Shown: piece by piece, positions 7,930-16,801 of the stretch | How the letters are laid out: every line of letters begins with the position of its first letter | Numbering within the stretch: position 1 is the first letter of the stretch | NCBI RefSeq assembly: GCF_001663775.1 | Contig: NZ_KV467168.1 | Location: 140,858 to 204,857, forward strand | Origin: Arthrobacter sp. B6 | Lineage (GTDB): Bacteria > Actinomycetota > Actinomycetes > Actinomycetales > Micrococcaceae | Direction of reading: 5' to 3' | DNA length: 64,000 nucleotides | The notes under the pieces: generated by a model | Databases searched by the model: none | What the model was told of the DNA's origin: nothing | The model's input: only the letters and a program-made list of their open reading frames with translations | Translations under genes and position numbers: made by a program

Positions 7930-10842
7930 ATGCATTCAACGTTCACCGCCCCGGAACACGCACCGATCCTGGATAGGCTGCGGGCCGCGGGTGTGCCCGT
8001 GGAAGCCTCGGGTCACAGGCTGGCCGCCTACTCCTACGATGCGTCCAACTACCGGATTCCGCCTGTCGGCGTCGTATTTCCGCGCAGTGTCGACGACGTC
8101 GTCGCCGTCATTGCGTTGTGCCGGGAAACCGAAACGGCCCTGATCAGCCGGGGCGGAGGGACGTCCATGGCTGGCAACGCCATTGGCCCGGGAATCGTGC
8201 TGGACTTCTCGCGGCACATGAACCGCATCATCACCATCGATGAGGCGGCAGGAACCGCAGACGTCGAAGCCGGAGTTGTGCTGGCCCAGCTCACCCGCGA
8301 AACCGAACTCGCAACTGGCGGGAGCCTCACGTTCGCCCCCGACCCGTCCTCAAAGAACCGTGCCACCATCGGCGGCGCCATTGGCAATGACGCCTGCGGC
8401 AATCACTCGGTCCGCTACGGACGGACGTCCGACCACGTCCACGAGATTGACGTCGTCACCTCCGATGGCGCCCTTCTTACCGCATCAGGCAAAGGCGTCA
8501 GGGCCACCAACCCGTCCGACGCTTACTCCGTTTCCCGCGCGTTCCAGTTGGGCGAGGACTTCAAAAAGCTCGCCCAGGACAACCTGGCTGCTTTCCGCCG
8601 TGAACTTGGCCGCATCCAGCGCCAGGTCTCCGGCTACCACCTTGCCAACCTGCTGCCGGAGAACGGCCTCAACGTTGCGAGGGCACTGGTTGGCACCGAA
8701 GGAACCTGCGCCGTCGTCGTCCGCGCCCGCATGAAACTTGTCCCCAAGCCATCCAGTGCGCTGCTGGTCTGCCTCGGCTACGCCGACGTCGTCGATGCCG
8801 CCAAGGACATCGAGACCATTCTTGACTTCTCACCGGCAGCCGTCGAGGGCATCGATGAGGCCATTGTGGATACCATGCGGCTGCGCCGCGGAGACGACTC
8901 CGTCCTGGGGCTTCCCCGCGGCAGGGCGTTCCTGTATGTGGACCTCGACGGCGACGACCCGGACGAAGTGGCCCGCCAGGCCGCCCTGCTATTGGAAAGG
9001 CTGGCCGGAAACGGCCGCCTGGTGGACGGGTGCGCTGTTCCGGATTCCACTGAACGCGCTACGTTGTGGCGGGTCCGGGAGGACGGCGCAGGCCTGTCGT
9101 CCAGGCCCGCCAGTGGCGGGGAGTCCCTGGCCGGCTGGGAGGATTCCGCTGTTGCCCCGGAGAACCTGGCAGCCTACCTGGCCGATTTTCGGACGCTCCT
9201 GGACGAGTATGGGCTCACCGGGATCATGTACGGACACTTTGGTGCGGGATGTATGCACATCCGCATCACATACGATCTGCGCACGGAAGAAGGCCGCAGC
9301 GTGTTCCGCAAGTTCACGCATGCCGCCGCCGAACTTGTTGTCCGCCACGGAGGTTCCCTGTCCGGAGAACACGGTGACGGACGTGCCCGCTCAGCGCTGC
9401 TTTCGCAGATGTACTCCCCCGCCATGCTCGCCGCATTCGAGGAGTACCGCAGACTGTGGGATGGGGCTGGGATCCTGAATCCGGGATCGATCACCGATGC
9501 CGATCCGTTTGACGCCAACCTGGCCCTCGACGGTGTCCCCGAGCGTGAGTGGAGGACACACTTCGAACTCCGGCCCGTCGAGGCAGCCGCAGCCGGAGCC
9601 GACCCCTGGGTACATGCCGTCCAGGCGTGCATCGGCGTCGGGAGATGCCGTTCAGACTCCGGTGGAGTGATGTGCCCCAGCTTCCGCGCCACAGGGGACG
9701 AGAAAGACTCAACACGTGGACGCTCCAGGGTGCTCCAGGACATGGTCCGGGGTGCCCGGACCGTCGACGAAGGCTGGAAGTCTGAGGACGTACGCGAGGC
9801 ACTGGACCTGTGCCTGGCGTGCAAGGCCTGCTCCAACGACTGTCCTGCAGGCGTGGACATGGCCAGCTACAAATCGGAGTTCTTCTCGCACTACTACGAG
9901 GGGAAATTGCGGCCCATGTCGCACTTTTCCCTTGGCTGGTTGCCACGGTGGCTCAAAATCACCACATTGATCAGCCCCTTGGTGAACCTCGTGCTGGCCA
10001 GCCCGCTCGGGAACCTCGTGGCCGCTGCCGGTGGCCTCACCACCGAGCGGAAGATGCCGAAGTTTGCTTCCCGGAAGATGCTTCGCGACGCCCTCGCCCC
10101 CCACAGCACACCGACGAAGGCAGCCGACGCCGTGCTGTTCGTTGATTCGTTCACCAAGGGTTTCAGGCCCGAAGTGGCCGGGGCAGCAGCCCGGGTCATG
10201 GAAAGCACGGGACGGCAGGTCGGCTGCGAATCCGACGCCTGCTGCGGCCTGACCTGGATCTCCACCGGTCAACTCGACACCGCAAAGAAGCTCATGGGCA
10301 AGGCCGTCGCGAAGCTCGACGACGGCAGCGATGCACCGATCGTCGTTATCGAACCGAGCTGCGCCGCCGCCTTGAAAAAGGATGCGCCCGAACTGCTCGG
10401 CACCGAGGCGGCCGAACGCGTATCCCACCGGATCCGCAGCTTCGCCGAAGCCGTGAATGAATGGGTCGACGCAGGGTGGACGCCACCGGCCGTACCCACG
10501 GACGTGACTGTGCAGACACACTGCCACGAGTACTCAACCTTCGGGGCCACCGTCCAGCGCAAGGCTCTCGCCGCCCTCGGCGTCGCCAACGTCACCGAGG
10601 CGACCGGCTGCTGCGGGGTCGCCGGGAACTTCGGCTTCGAAGCCAACCACTACGACATCTCCATGAAGGTCGCTGAACAGGCGCTGGCTCCGGCCCTTGC
10701 CCGCACCGCCCGGGACACCCCGGTCCTCGCCGACGGCTTCAGCTGTGTAATGCAGGTCAAGCAATTGGAACCGGAGCGCAAAAGCCTTCACCTCGCCGAA
10801 CTCCTTGATCCCCGCAACACCGTCCCTCAGAGCAAGCCATAA
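7930..10842 (+). CDS. FAD- and Fe-S-containing 2-hydroxyacid dehydrogenase (D-lactate dehydrogenase / GlcDF-like fusion)
   Basis: A 970-residue fusion. Residues 40-270 form a PCMH-type FAD domain (RGGGTSMAGNAIGPGIV, then GGAIGNDACGNHSVRYGRTSDH). Residues 280-530 form the FAD-linked oxidase C-terminal domain, ending with GHFGAGCMHIR and GGSLSGEHGDGRARS. Two 4Fe-4S sites follow: CIGVGRC...CPSF from about 566 and the classical CLACKACSNDCP near 626. Two cysteine-rich domains close the protein, with CCGL near 770 and HCHEYSTFG plus GCCGVAGNFG near 863-895. Such enzymes oxidise D-lactate, glycolate or D-2-hydroxyglutarate at the membrane and pass electrons to quinone or a cytochrome. The downstream aldehyde dehydrogenase suggests a short hydroxyacid or semialdehyde substrate, but which one cannot be read. 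Confidence 0.86.
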   Translation: MHSTFTAPEHAPILDRLRAAGVPVEASGHRLAAYSYDASNYRIPPVGVVFPRSVDDVVAVIALCRETETALISRGGGTSMAGNAIGPGIVLDFSRHMNRIITIDEAAGTADVEAGVVLAQLTRETELATGGSLTFAPDPSSKNRATIGGAIGNDACGNHSVRYGRTSDHVHEIDVVTSDGALLTASGKGVRATNPSDAYSVSRAFQLGEDFKKLAQDNLAAFRRELGRIQRQVSGYHLANLLPENGLNVARALVGTEGTCAVVVRARMKLVPKPSSALLVCLGYADVVDAAKDIETILDFSPAAVEGIDEAIVDTMRLRRGDDSVLGLPRGRAFLYVDLDGDDPDEVARQAALLLERLAGNGRLVDGCAVPDSTERATLWRVREDGAGLSSRPASGGESLAGWEDSAVAPENLAAYLADFRTLLDEYGLTGIMYGHFGAGCMHIRITYDLRTEEGRSVFRKFTHAAAELVVRHGGSLSGEHGDGRARSALLSQMYSPAMLAAFEEYRRLWDGAGILNPGSITDADPFDANLALDGVPEREWRTHFELRPVEAAAAGADPWVHAVQACIGVGRCRSDSGGVMCPSFRATGDEKDSTRGRSRVLQDMVRGARTVDEGWKSEDVREALDLCLACKACSNDCPAGVDMASYKSEFFSHYYEGKLRPMSHFSLGWLPRWLKITTLISPLVNLVLASPLGNLVAAAGGLTTERKMPKFASRKMLRDALAPHSTPTKAADAVLFVDSFTKGFRPEVAGAAARVMESTGRQVGCESDACCGLTWISTGQLDTAKKLMGKAVAKLDDGSDAPIVVIEPSCAAALKKDAPELLGTEAAERVSHRIRSFAEAVNEWVDAGWTPPAVPTDVTVQTHCHEYSTFGATVQRKALAALGVANVTEATGCCGVAGNFGFEANHYDISMKVAEQALAPALARTARDTPVLADGFSCVMQVKQLEPERKSLHLAELLDPRNTVPQSKP

Positions 10843-10858
10843 CCGAAAGAGAGAACCA

Positions 10859-12346
10859 ATGAGCCTCACAACCAACGTCACTACGCCGCTGATTACTGCG
10901 GACGCTGACAGCCTGCGTCACGCGGATGCCGTCATCCAGTCCATCAAGCTGCCGGGCCAGGGCATCGCGGTGCAGGACCCTGCCACGGCCGAAACGATCG
11001 CCCACGTGCCCGACGCTGATGTTGAGTCTGCACTTGAAGCTGTAGGCAAGGCCGACGCGGCAGGAGCTGCCTGGTCAAACACTTCCCTTCGTCAGCGCGC
11101 GGACGTGCTGCACGCATGGTACGACAAGCTGGTCGCCCACACCGAAGACCTCGCACACCTGATCTCGCGCGAAATGGGCAAGCCCCTGGCCGAGGCCCGC
11201 GGCGAGGTCAAGTACGGCACCGACTTCGTGCGCTGGTACGCCGAGGAGGCAGTGCGCCCCGCAGGAAACTTCCGCGACACCCCGGACGGCGGCGCGAGCC
11301 TGCTGACCCGCCGCTCCCCCGTGGGCCTGGCGGTACTGATCACGCCCTGGAACTTCCCGTTGGCCATGGCCACCCGGAAAATCGCACCGGCGCTGGCGGC
11401 AGGATGCCCCGTCGTCATCAAGCCTGCAACCCTTACTCCCCTGACGACGTACTTCGCCGTCCAGCTCGCCATCGAAGCCGGCGTGCCCGAAGAACTGATC
11501 CAGGTCATCACCACCTCCAAGTCGGGGGCCTTCAGCGAAGCCGTCCTGCTCGACCCCAGGGTCCGGAAGGTTTCGTTCACCGGGTCAACGCCGGTGGGCC
11601 GCCAGCTCCTGAAGCTCGCCTCCCAGAACGTGCTCCGCAGCTCCATGGAGCTCGGCGGCAACGCACCGCTCATCGTCTTCAACGACGCCGATCTCCAGCG
11701 CGCCGTGGACGGGACGTTCGCCGCGAAGCTGCGCAACGGCGGACAGTCCTGCATCGGAGCCAACCGCATCTACGTCCAGGACGGCATCGCCGATGATTTC
11801 GTCGCGGCGCTCACCGAACGCTTCGCCCAGGTGGCCGTCGGAAGCGGCCTCGGACAGCAGACCGGACTCGGTGCACTGATCGATGACCGTGCAGTAGCCC
11901 AAATGCAGGCCTACACCGACAACGCCGTGAGCCTGGGCGCCAGCCTGCTGACCGGCGGCCACGGATACGACTCGGCAGGCAACTTCTTCGCCGCGACCGT
12001 CCTGGACCACGTCACCGAAGATTCCGACGTTGCCACGTCCGAAATTTTCGGTCCCATCGCCGCGATCCAGCGGTTCAGCGCAGAAGACGAAGCGGTCACC
12101 CGGGCCAACGCGACAGAATTCGGCCTCGCCGGCTACGTCTTTACCGAAAACCTCGACCGTGCCCTGAATGTCGCCGATCGCCTCGAGACCGGAATCGTCG
12201 GAATCAACCAGGGCGTTCCTTCCAACGCCGGCGCCCCCTTCGGAGGCATCAAGCAGTCAGGCCTCGGACGCGAAGGAAGCGCCGAAGGCCTCGAAGAATA
12301 CGAAAACATCCGTTTCTACAACGTAGCGCGCCGCGCCACTGCCTAG
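10859..12346 (+). CDS. NAD(P)-dependent aldehyde dehydrogenase, succinate-semialdehyde type
   Basis: A 495-residue aldehyde dehydrogenase with ITPWNFPLAMATRKIAPALAAG in the cofactor domain, the catalytic Glu in SMELGGNAPLIVF and the catalytic Cys in NGGQSCIGANRI. The sequence FGGIKQSGLGREGSAEGLEEY at the end is usual for succinate-semialdehyde dehydrogenases. The ATG at 10859 follows CGAAAGAGAG, 16 bases after the dehydrogenase stop, so the two genes form an operon. It would oxidise a short aldehyde acid to the dicarboxylate. A relative with a different sequence is found at 49469 in the hpa operon. Confidence 0.84.
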   Translation: MSLTTNVTTPLITADADSLRHADAVIQSIKLPGQGIAVQDPATAETIAHVPDADVESALEAVGKADAAGAAWSNTSLRQRADVLHAWYDKLVAHTEDLAHLISREMGKPLAEARGEVKYGTDFVRWYAEEAVRPAGNFRDTPDGGASLLTRRSPVGLAVLITPWNFPLAMATRKIAPALAAGCPVVIKPATLTPLTTYFAVQLAIEAGVPEELIQVITTSKSGAFSEAVLLDPRVRKVSFTGSTPVGRQLLKLASQNVLRSSMELGGNAPLIVFNDADLQRAVDGTFAAKLRNGGQSCIGANRIYVQDGIADDFVAALTERFAQVAVGSGLGQQTGLGALIDDRAVAQMQAYTDNAVSLGASLLTGGHGYDSAGNFFAATVLDHVTEDSDVATSEIFGPIAAIQRFSAEDEAVTRANATEFGLAGYVFTENLDRALNVADRLETGIVGINQGVPSNAGAPFGGIKQSGLGREGSAEGLEEYENIRFYNVARRATA

Positions 12347-12362
12347 TATTCACCTCCCCTCG

Positions 12363-12396
12363 TTGAGGCCGGTGCCAGTATTGGTGCCGGCCTCAA
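12363..12396. terminator. Hairpin terminator after the aldehyde dehydrogenase
   Basis: TTGAGGCCGG and CCGGCCTCAA pair, and the loop extends the stem with wobble pairs to about 15 bp. No T-run follows. It ends the transcript that begins at the GntR or dehydrogenase gene. Confidence 0.6.
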
Positions 12397-12504
12397 CTAT
12401 GGGCTGCTGGATGGCAGGAACTCAGAGTCCGACGCCGTCGCCCACCAAAGCTGGCCACCTCAAGAAAGGTGCGGGAGCAGCGGAAGTCCGGTGGCGCCGT
12501 CGGC

Positions 12505-12519
12505 TGTAAATTGTTGACA
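12505..12519. promoter_or_regulatory. 15-bp palindromic operator (site 2 of the shared motif)
   Basis: TGTAAATTGTTGACA has the same 6-3-6 form as the cupin operator, with one mismatch between the arms. A TACGAT hexamer (12523-12528), the same as the one flanking the cupin site, lies 3 bases downstream. It precedes only decayed genes, which suggests that the genes once controlled here were lost. Confidence 0.55.
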
Positions 12520-12547
12520 GTTTACGATAGGCTGGAGTTCCAGATTT

Positions 12548-12862
12548 GTGGTCATGACCACACACCGCCGGTACCGACGCCCGAAGGGCCCGGGATATGG
12601 CGCCCGGGTGGGCGGGCGCAAGAAAGGCAAACAAAATGCGACAAAGTCGTCGCTTCTCTGTAGGCAGGGTGCCGTGCTCACCCTGATCGTCCTTATTGCC
12701 GCTGCAATGATGACCAGCGCAAGTGCTGTCTTGCCTGTGCAATGGCCCGCGTCACGAACAGGCAACCGCACAAAATCCAACGTGCCGCTGCTAATTGTCG
12801 GCATTGTTGCCCTGGGTTCGATCCTTCTCGCAATTCATGTTCAAGTGGGTGCGTTGCAATGA
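12548..12862 (+). pseudogene. Remnant of a membrane permease, C-terminal helices
   Basis: The frame holds two good membrane segments, AVLTLIVLIAAAMMTSASAV and VPLLIVGIVALGSILLAIHV, separated by a polar loop with LPVQWPAS. In another frame just before the first helix stands FSVGR. Together they look like the end of an APC-family permease (FxxGR, last two helices) broken by a frameshift near 12655. The N-terminal ten helices are missing. It follows a copy of the shared operator. The identification is from hydrophobic pattern only, and a small two-helix membrane protein is the alternative. Confidence 0.35.
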
Positions 12863-13107
12863 CTGATGCGAAAATTCCTGGCGCAGCCCCATCACCGAGG
12901 GGGCCTGAGATGGTGTTCCACGACCCCTTCGCCCATGACGTGCCCAAAAGTCTTGCAGGCATCCCTTTTCATAATTCACCCAAACCACATCGCGCGGAGC
13001 GGAAACATGCAGGCAGGAGACAACCTGCCGCCCGAGCCGCCGCGATAGAAGCTGTTTCGCGGGAGCTCAAACTCCTTGCTCTCAGCAAAGGAATCTCGGC
13101 GGACTAG
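12859..13107 (+). CDS. Small hypothetical protein, possibly a truncated gene
   Basis: The 82-residue frame begins at an ATG that overlaps the stop of the preceding frame (ATGA at 12859-12862), the arrangement of coupled genes. It contains MVFHDPFAHDVPKSLAG and ends in RELKLLALSKGISAD. I do not recognise a family. Because its neighbours are remnants, it may be the front of a gene whose rest was lost. Confidence 0.3.
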   Translation: MTDAKIPGAAPSPRGPEMVFHDPFAHDVPKSLAGIPFHNSPKPHRAERKHAGRRQPAARAAAIEAVSRELKLLALSKGISAD

Positions 13108-13165
13108 TTTCCGTCCGTCGACTCCCATAAACCCCGCCCCATCATTCGGAATGGTGAGGTGGGGG

Positions 13166-13376
13166 TTACGCGGTTTGACGTTCTATCTTTTGACGGACGC
13201 TGGCTGCACCGGTGGGAACGAAACGGCGAATGACGATTGCCGTTGTCGCCCCCAAGATGGACAGGAGGAGCCAAGGATCGAACGCGGTGATTGTTGGCGT
13301 GTAGGCGAGTTCGTAGAGGGGTGCCAGTGCGGCGTTCCCCAGGACGACGGCCAGCCCTCCCGCGCGAACAGATGAA
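13166..13376 (-). pseudogene. C-terminal fragment of a membrane protein
   Basis: On the minus strand about 69 codons read as two hydrophobic segments, GGLAVVLGNAALAPLYELAY and PWLLLSILGATTAIVIRRFV, then a basic tail ending at the TAA at 13166-13168. There is no start codon with a ribosome site, and a stop in the same frame lies just upstream. This looks like the end of a transporter whose front is missing. Its family cannot be told. Confidence 0.35.
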
Positions 13377-13435
13377 CAGCCTCAACGACGGCTATTGCTC
13401 AATTGAATTCCCGACGTAGCGGCAGGAGCCTGCAC

Positions 13436-14304
13436 ATGGATGTCAGTACCGACTCCGAATTTATTGATGCCGTCGCTTCGGAGAGTGGGCTCCTGGAAGA
13501 ACAGTCCCAGCTCGCCGATTCGACTGTTTTGGAGCTGCTTAAAGGGTCTTATGGCCTGAGGGGTGCACTTGTCCGGATTCCCACGGAGAAGGACGAGACG
13601 TTCCGGCTCCGCGTTCCCGGCCGAACTTGGCCATATCATGTTCACCTGCACCGGGTCCGAAGCCAATGACCTCGCCATGCGCGTGGCCAAATATGTCACC
13701 GGAAACCAGGGCATCATCGTCACCTCCGGCGCTTACCACACCTCCGGAACCAGGTACGCGCAGCGATCGCCGACCTGCACCGGCACGGCATCGGACTGGC
13801 GGCCTTCATTGCCGACAGCATCTTGAAGTCCAGCCCGGCTTTGGCCGCACTGGAGCGGAATGGTGGGGCTTCCAACGCCACGGAATCGTTCCGGACATCG
13901 TCACCAGCGGCAAGCCGATGGGCAACGGCATTCCTGTTGCGGCATCCATCTTCAAACCCGAACTGCTGGTCGAGTTTGGAAAGAACATCCGCTACGTCAA
14001 CACCTTCGGCGGAAACTCCGTAGCCATCGCCGCCGCCCAGGCCGTCCTGGACGTGATCCGCGAGGAATCGCTGATGGAAAACGCCCACAAGGTCGGCGAC
14101 AAAATCATCACCGGACTCAAAGACCTCGCCCAGGGCCTGGAGCAGGTCGCAGAAGTCCGCGGAAGCGGCTTCTTCATCGGTGTCGACCTCGTCACCGACC
14201 GGGCCACACTCACACCCGACGGGCAAGCCGCCACCGGCATCGTAAATTCCCTCCGTGCGTGCCACTGTGGGTGTCGCAAGCCTCGCGCGGGACTACGAGT
14301 TTGA
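13436..14304 (+). pseudogene. Broken phosphotransferase-aminotransferase fusion gene (class III PLP enzyme)
   Basis: The ATG at 13436 with a good ribosome site (CAGGAG) begins the front of an APH-type kinase domain: LLKGSYGLRGALVRIPTEKD and ETFRL. Near 13620 the text jumps into another frame and continues as a class III aminotransferase: FTCTGSEANDLAMRVAKYV, then after another shift QPGFGRTGAEWWGFQRHG, SGKPMGNGIPVAASIF with the PLP lysine, and YVNTFGGNSVAIAAAQAVLD. It breaks again near 14250. Proteins with an APH domain fused to a class III aminotransferase are known and run to about 1000 residues. Here most of the kinase domain and several connecting parts are deleted. Confidence 0.75.
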
Positions 14305-14489
14305 AGTCGAGGTCACGGTAAGCCAGCAGCCTTCCGCGCGTGGGCAGAACTCTGTCCCTGCGCGGAAGGCATTGGGTGGCTATGGAACAAGCTGTGGCTC
14401 CCTGGAGACGTCCCCATACTGTTGCTGCTGAGCAGGATTGCAAACGCCCGAATTTCTGAGGGAAGGCTGGCCGCCGGGGAGTCTCACCT

Positions 14490-15240
14490 GAAAGTAGCAG
14501 TGATCGGCGTCGGGACGATGGGCGCACAGGTTCTGTGGCAGCTCAGCCGCCGCGGCGTGGATGTGACCGGATTCGAAACGTATGGCCATCCCCGTGGCGC
14601 AGCCGGAGGCGGGAACCGGCTCTTCCGGAACATCGAGCTTGAATACACCGGTAGTCGCCACCGTTAATTCCGGGCGGATGAAACCTCCACGGACGTCGAG
14701 GATCGCGACGTCGCCGTCGTACATCCTGAACTGCGGAAAACGGATAGCAAGCTGCTCAGCGTCAAACACCTCCTAGTCGACGCCCGTCTCTTCGGCGCTG
14801 CGGCGCGACTGGCGCAAAGGTGCGGCGCGAAGCTAGTGCCTAACGGCGCCGTGCTCGATGTGCGGGGAACGCCCACGGGGGCCATCGTCGCCACCGACTC
14901 CGGGGAACAGCATTTCGACCGGGCCGTTGAGTGCGCCGGCAGATGGACGGCAGAGCTTTTGCCGCGGTTTGCCGGATCGTTGAAACACGAAGCCGATATC
15001 CACCTGGCACTTTGGCGCAGATCCTGAATATCTATCCGGGATTCTCCCTTTCCCGCTATCTTCCTGGCCTTGACCTGGACCCCATGCGCACCGAAACGTA
15101 CCTGGAGACCTACACAGCAACCCGCCGGGAGTGGAGCGGACCCCATCCGGCCATGGACAACGTCATCGTGCTTGCAGGATCCTCCGGACACGGATTAAAT
15201 GTGCCCGGGCATCGGAGAAATCGGCAACAATCTGGCCTAA
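14490..15240 (+). pseudogene. Broken flavin-dependent N-methyl-amino-acid oxidase gene with an inverted middle
   Basis: The plus strand gives the FAD-binding start KVAVIGVGTMGAQVLWQLSR and then GAAGGGNRLFR. It resumes near 14780 with ARLFGAAARLAQRCGAKLVP, the HFDRAVECAGRWTAELLPRF stretch, and after a frameshift YPGFSLSRYLPGLDLDP and VIVLAGSSGHG. Between about 14647 and 14775 the expected piece is found only on the minus strand (EQLAIRFPQFRMYDGDVAIL, then GGFIRPELTVA). The segment has therefore been flipped in place. The intact relative at 20273 shows the normal order. The remnant cannot encode an enzyme. Confidence 0.75.
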
Positions 15241-15368
15241 ACGAACCTTCACCCGTGGACATCGGTTTCTTGCGGAATCCCGAGGTTGATACTAGGGACG
15301 GCTGGAAGGACACCTCTGAGCACACCCCGAGGTCCCGGGATTCGGCGGCTGCAACATCCAAAGAACCG

Positions 15369-15441
15369 TTGACAACTTACCTGGCACCAGAGTATTGTCG
15401 ACAATCGACAGCAAGTCACCAAGTTTCGTCGACAATCGACG
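15369..15441 (+). promoter_or_regulatory. Promoter with two palindromic operators before the HAD gene (sites 3 and 4)
   Basis: A possible promoter TTGACA (15369-15374) and TATTGT (15393-15398) has an 18-base spacer. TGTCGACAATCGACA (15396-15410) overlaps the -10, and CGTCGACAATCGACG (15427-15441) follows. Both are perfect 6-3-6 palindromes. Their centres are 31 bases apart, about three helical turns, so two dimers could bind the same face of DNA and block transcription. Confidence 0.65.
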
Positions 15442-15464
15442 AGAATCAAGAGTTGGAGGATCAA

Positions 15465-16160
15465 ATGGCATTCGAATTCGAAACCAAGCCCAAGTTCGTG
15501 ACGTTCGACATGAACGGAACACTGATCAAGTTCGCCATTGCCGACGCGACCCGTGAAGTCCTGGGCGACAGGCTGCCGCCCGAGATCGCCGATGAGTACC
15601 TGCAGGCCACCAAGGCCTACCGGATCGACGAGTGCATGGGCGATTACAAGCCGTTCCGCCAGATCATCGCCAACTCCATGGAACGCGCCTCGCGCAGGCT
15701 CGGCTTGGAGTACCGTGAAGCCGACGCCCAGGCGGTCTACGAGATTCTTCCCACCTGGGGCCCGTACCCGGGTGTGACTGAGGCACTGAACCGCCTGGCC
15801 GAGGAATTCCCGCTGGTCATCATCACCAACAGCGACACCGCGGATGCTGCGCGCCTTTCAGCGAACCTGAAGGCCCCCTTCGACGTTGTCATCAGCGCCG
15901 AGGAAATGGGCACCTACAAGCCGCGGCTCGGTGCGTTTGAGTACATGTTCGACAAGCTGGGCGTGACACCGGATGAGATCGTGCACGTCTCCGCGAGCCC
16001 GATGTACGACCACCGCTCCGCGGCCATCATGGGCATCAAAAACAAGGTGTATGTCGACCGCGGCTTCGAGCACGACGAGCACTGGCTTGGCTACGAGCGA
16101 ATCACCGACATCGCCGATCTCCCCGTCCTCTTCGGCCTGCCGCGTCCTGCAGCCTCCTAG
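15465..16160 (+). CDS. HAD-superfamily hydrolase, haloacid dehalogenase type II-like
   Basis: A 231-residue cytoplasmic protein. Motif I is FDMNGTLIKF with the nucleophile Asp near residue 14, motif II is VIITNSDTADAAR, and motif III is the Lys in MGTYKPRLGAFEYMF. VSASPMYDHRSAAIMGIKN is the motif IV region in the style of type II haloacid dehalogenases. The ATG follows TTGGAGG at ideal distance. The gene is controlled by two copies of the shared operator and is followed 17 bases later by a RidA gene. The frame is open upstream, but no start there has a ribosome site. The substrate is not clear and may be a phosphate ester or a 2-halo acid. Confidence 0.8.
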   Translation: MAFEFETKPKFVTFDMNGTLIKFAIADATREVLGDRLPPEIADEYLQATKAYRIDECMGDYKPFRQIIANSMERASRRLGLEYREADAQAVYEILPTWGPYPGVTEALNRLAEEFPLVIITNSDTADAARLSANLKAPFDVVISAEEMGTYKPRLGAFEYMFDKLGVTPDEIVHVSASPMYDHRSAAIMGIKNKVYVDRGFEHDEHWLGYERITDIADLPVLFGLPRPAAS

Positions 16161-16177
16161 AGAAAACTGAGTAAAAG

Positions 16178-16663
16178 ATGAGTCAGCCACTGCCGCAAAC
16201 CGTGAAGGGCGACTCGGCATCACATCGGCTCCAAGCCCTCGGAATGAAGCTGCCCGTCCTCGCTGATAACGCGTACTACGTCCAACACCGGGCGGTGGAC
16301 TCCAGCATCCACATCTCCGGCCAGCTGCCTTACAAGGACGGTGAGCTGCTGCGCCAGGGCGTAGTCGGTCGGGATGTCGATCTGGAGACGGCCCGGGACC
16401 TCGCCCGTCATTGCGTGCTCAATTGCCTCGCCGCCGCTGTGCAGGCGGTGGGCAATCTGGACCGGGTCCGGATTGTGCAAATGCTGGTCTTCGTGGCCAG
16501 CGCGCCGGACTTCGGCCTCCAGTCGCGGGTGGCTAACGCGGCCAGCGCGTTGCTCATCGAAGTGTTGGGTGAGAACGGACGGCACGCCCGCACTGCGATC
16601 GGTGTGGCCGGGCTGCCGCTGAACACTCCTGTAGAGATCCAGATGATCTGCACGGCCGTTTAG
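16178..16663 (+). CDS. RidA-family enamine/imine deaminase
   Basis: A 161-residue YjgF/YER057c/UK114 family protein. The N-terminal half carries SSIHISGQLPYKDGEL, and the C-terminal half carries ARTAIGVAGLPLNTPVEIQMIC with the conserved Arg of the deaminase pocket and the final acidic residue. RidA proteins hydrolyse reactive imines and enamines released by PLP enzymes and by flavin amino-acid oxidases. Such enzymes are encoded directly downstream, so the local role fits. It shares a transcript with the HAD gene, and a terminator follows at 16702. Confidence 0.85.
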   Translation: MSQPLPQTVKGDSASHRLQALGMKLPVLADNAYYVQHRAVDSSIHISGQLPYKDGELLRQGVVGRDVDLETARDLARHCVLNCLAAAVQAVGNLDRVRIVQMLVFVASAPDFGLQSRVANAASALLIEVLGENGRHARTAIGVAGLPLNTPVEIQMICTAV

Positions 16664-16701
16664 CGACGGGCACGACGGCGGTGCTGTCCCAAGGTGGCGG
16701 T

Positions 16702-16734
16702 GTGCGGGGCCCGCTGATGCGGGTCCCGCACTTT
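16702..16734 (+). terminator. Rho-independent terminator after the HAD-RidA pair
   Basis: A 13-bp stem with one wobble (16702-16714 with 16719-16731) and a TGAT loop runs into TTT. Confidence 0.8.
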
Positions 16735-16801
16735 CAGCATTCGAGGACATCAGCACTGGCTGCCCCTCGACGTTCATAGACAGAATCATGAGGAGTACAG
16801 C

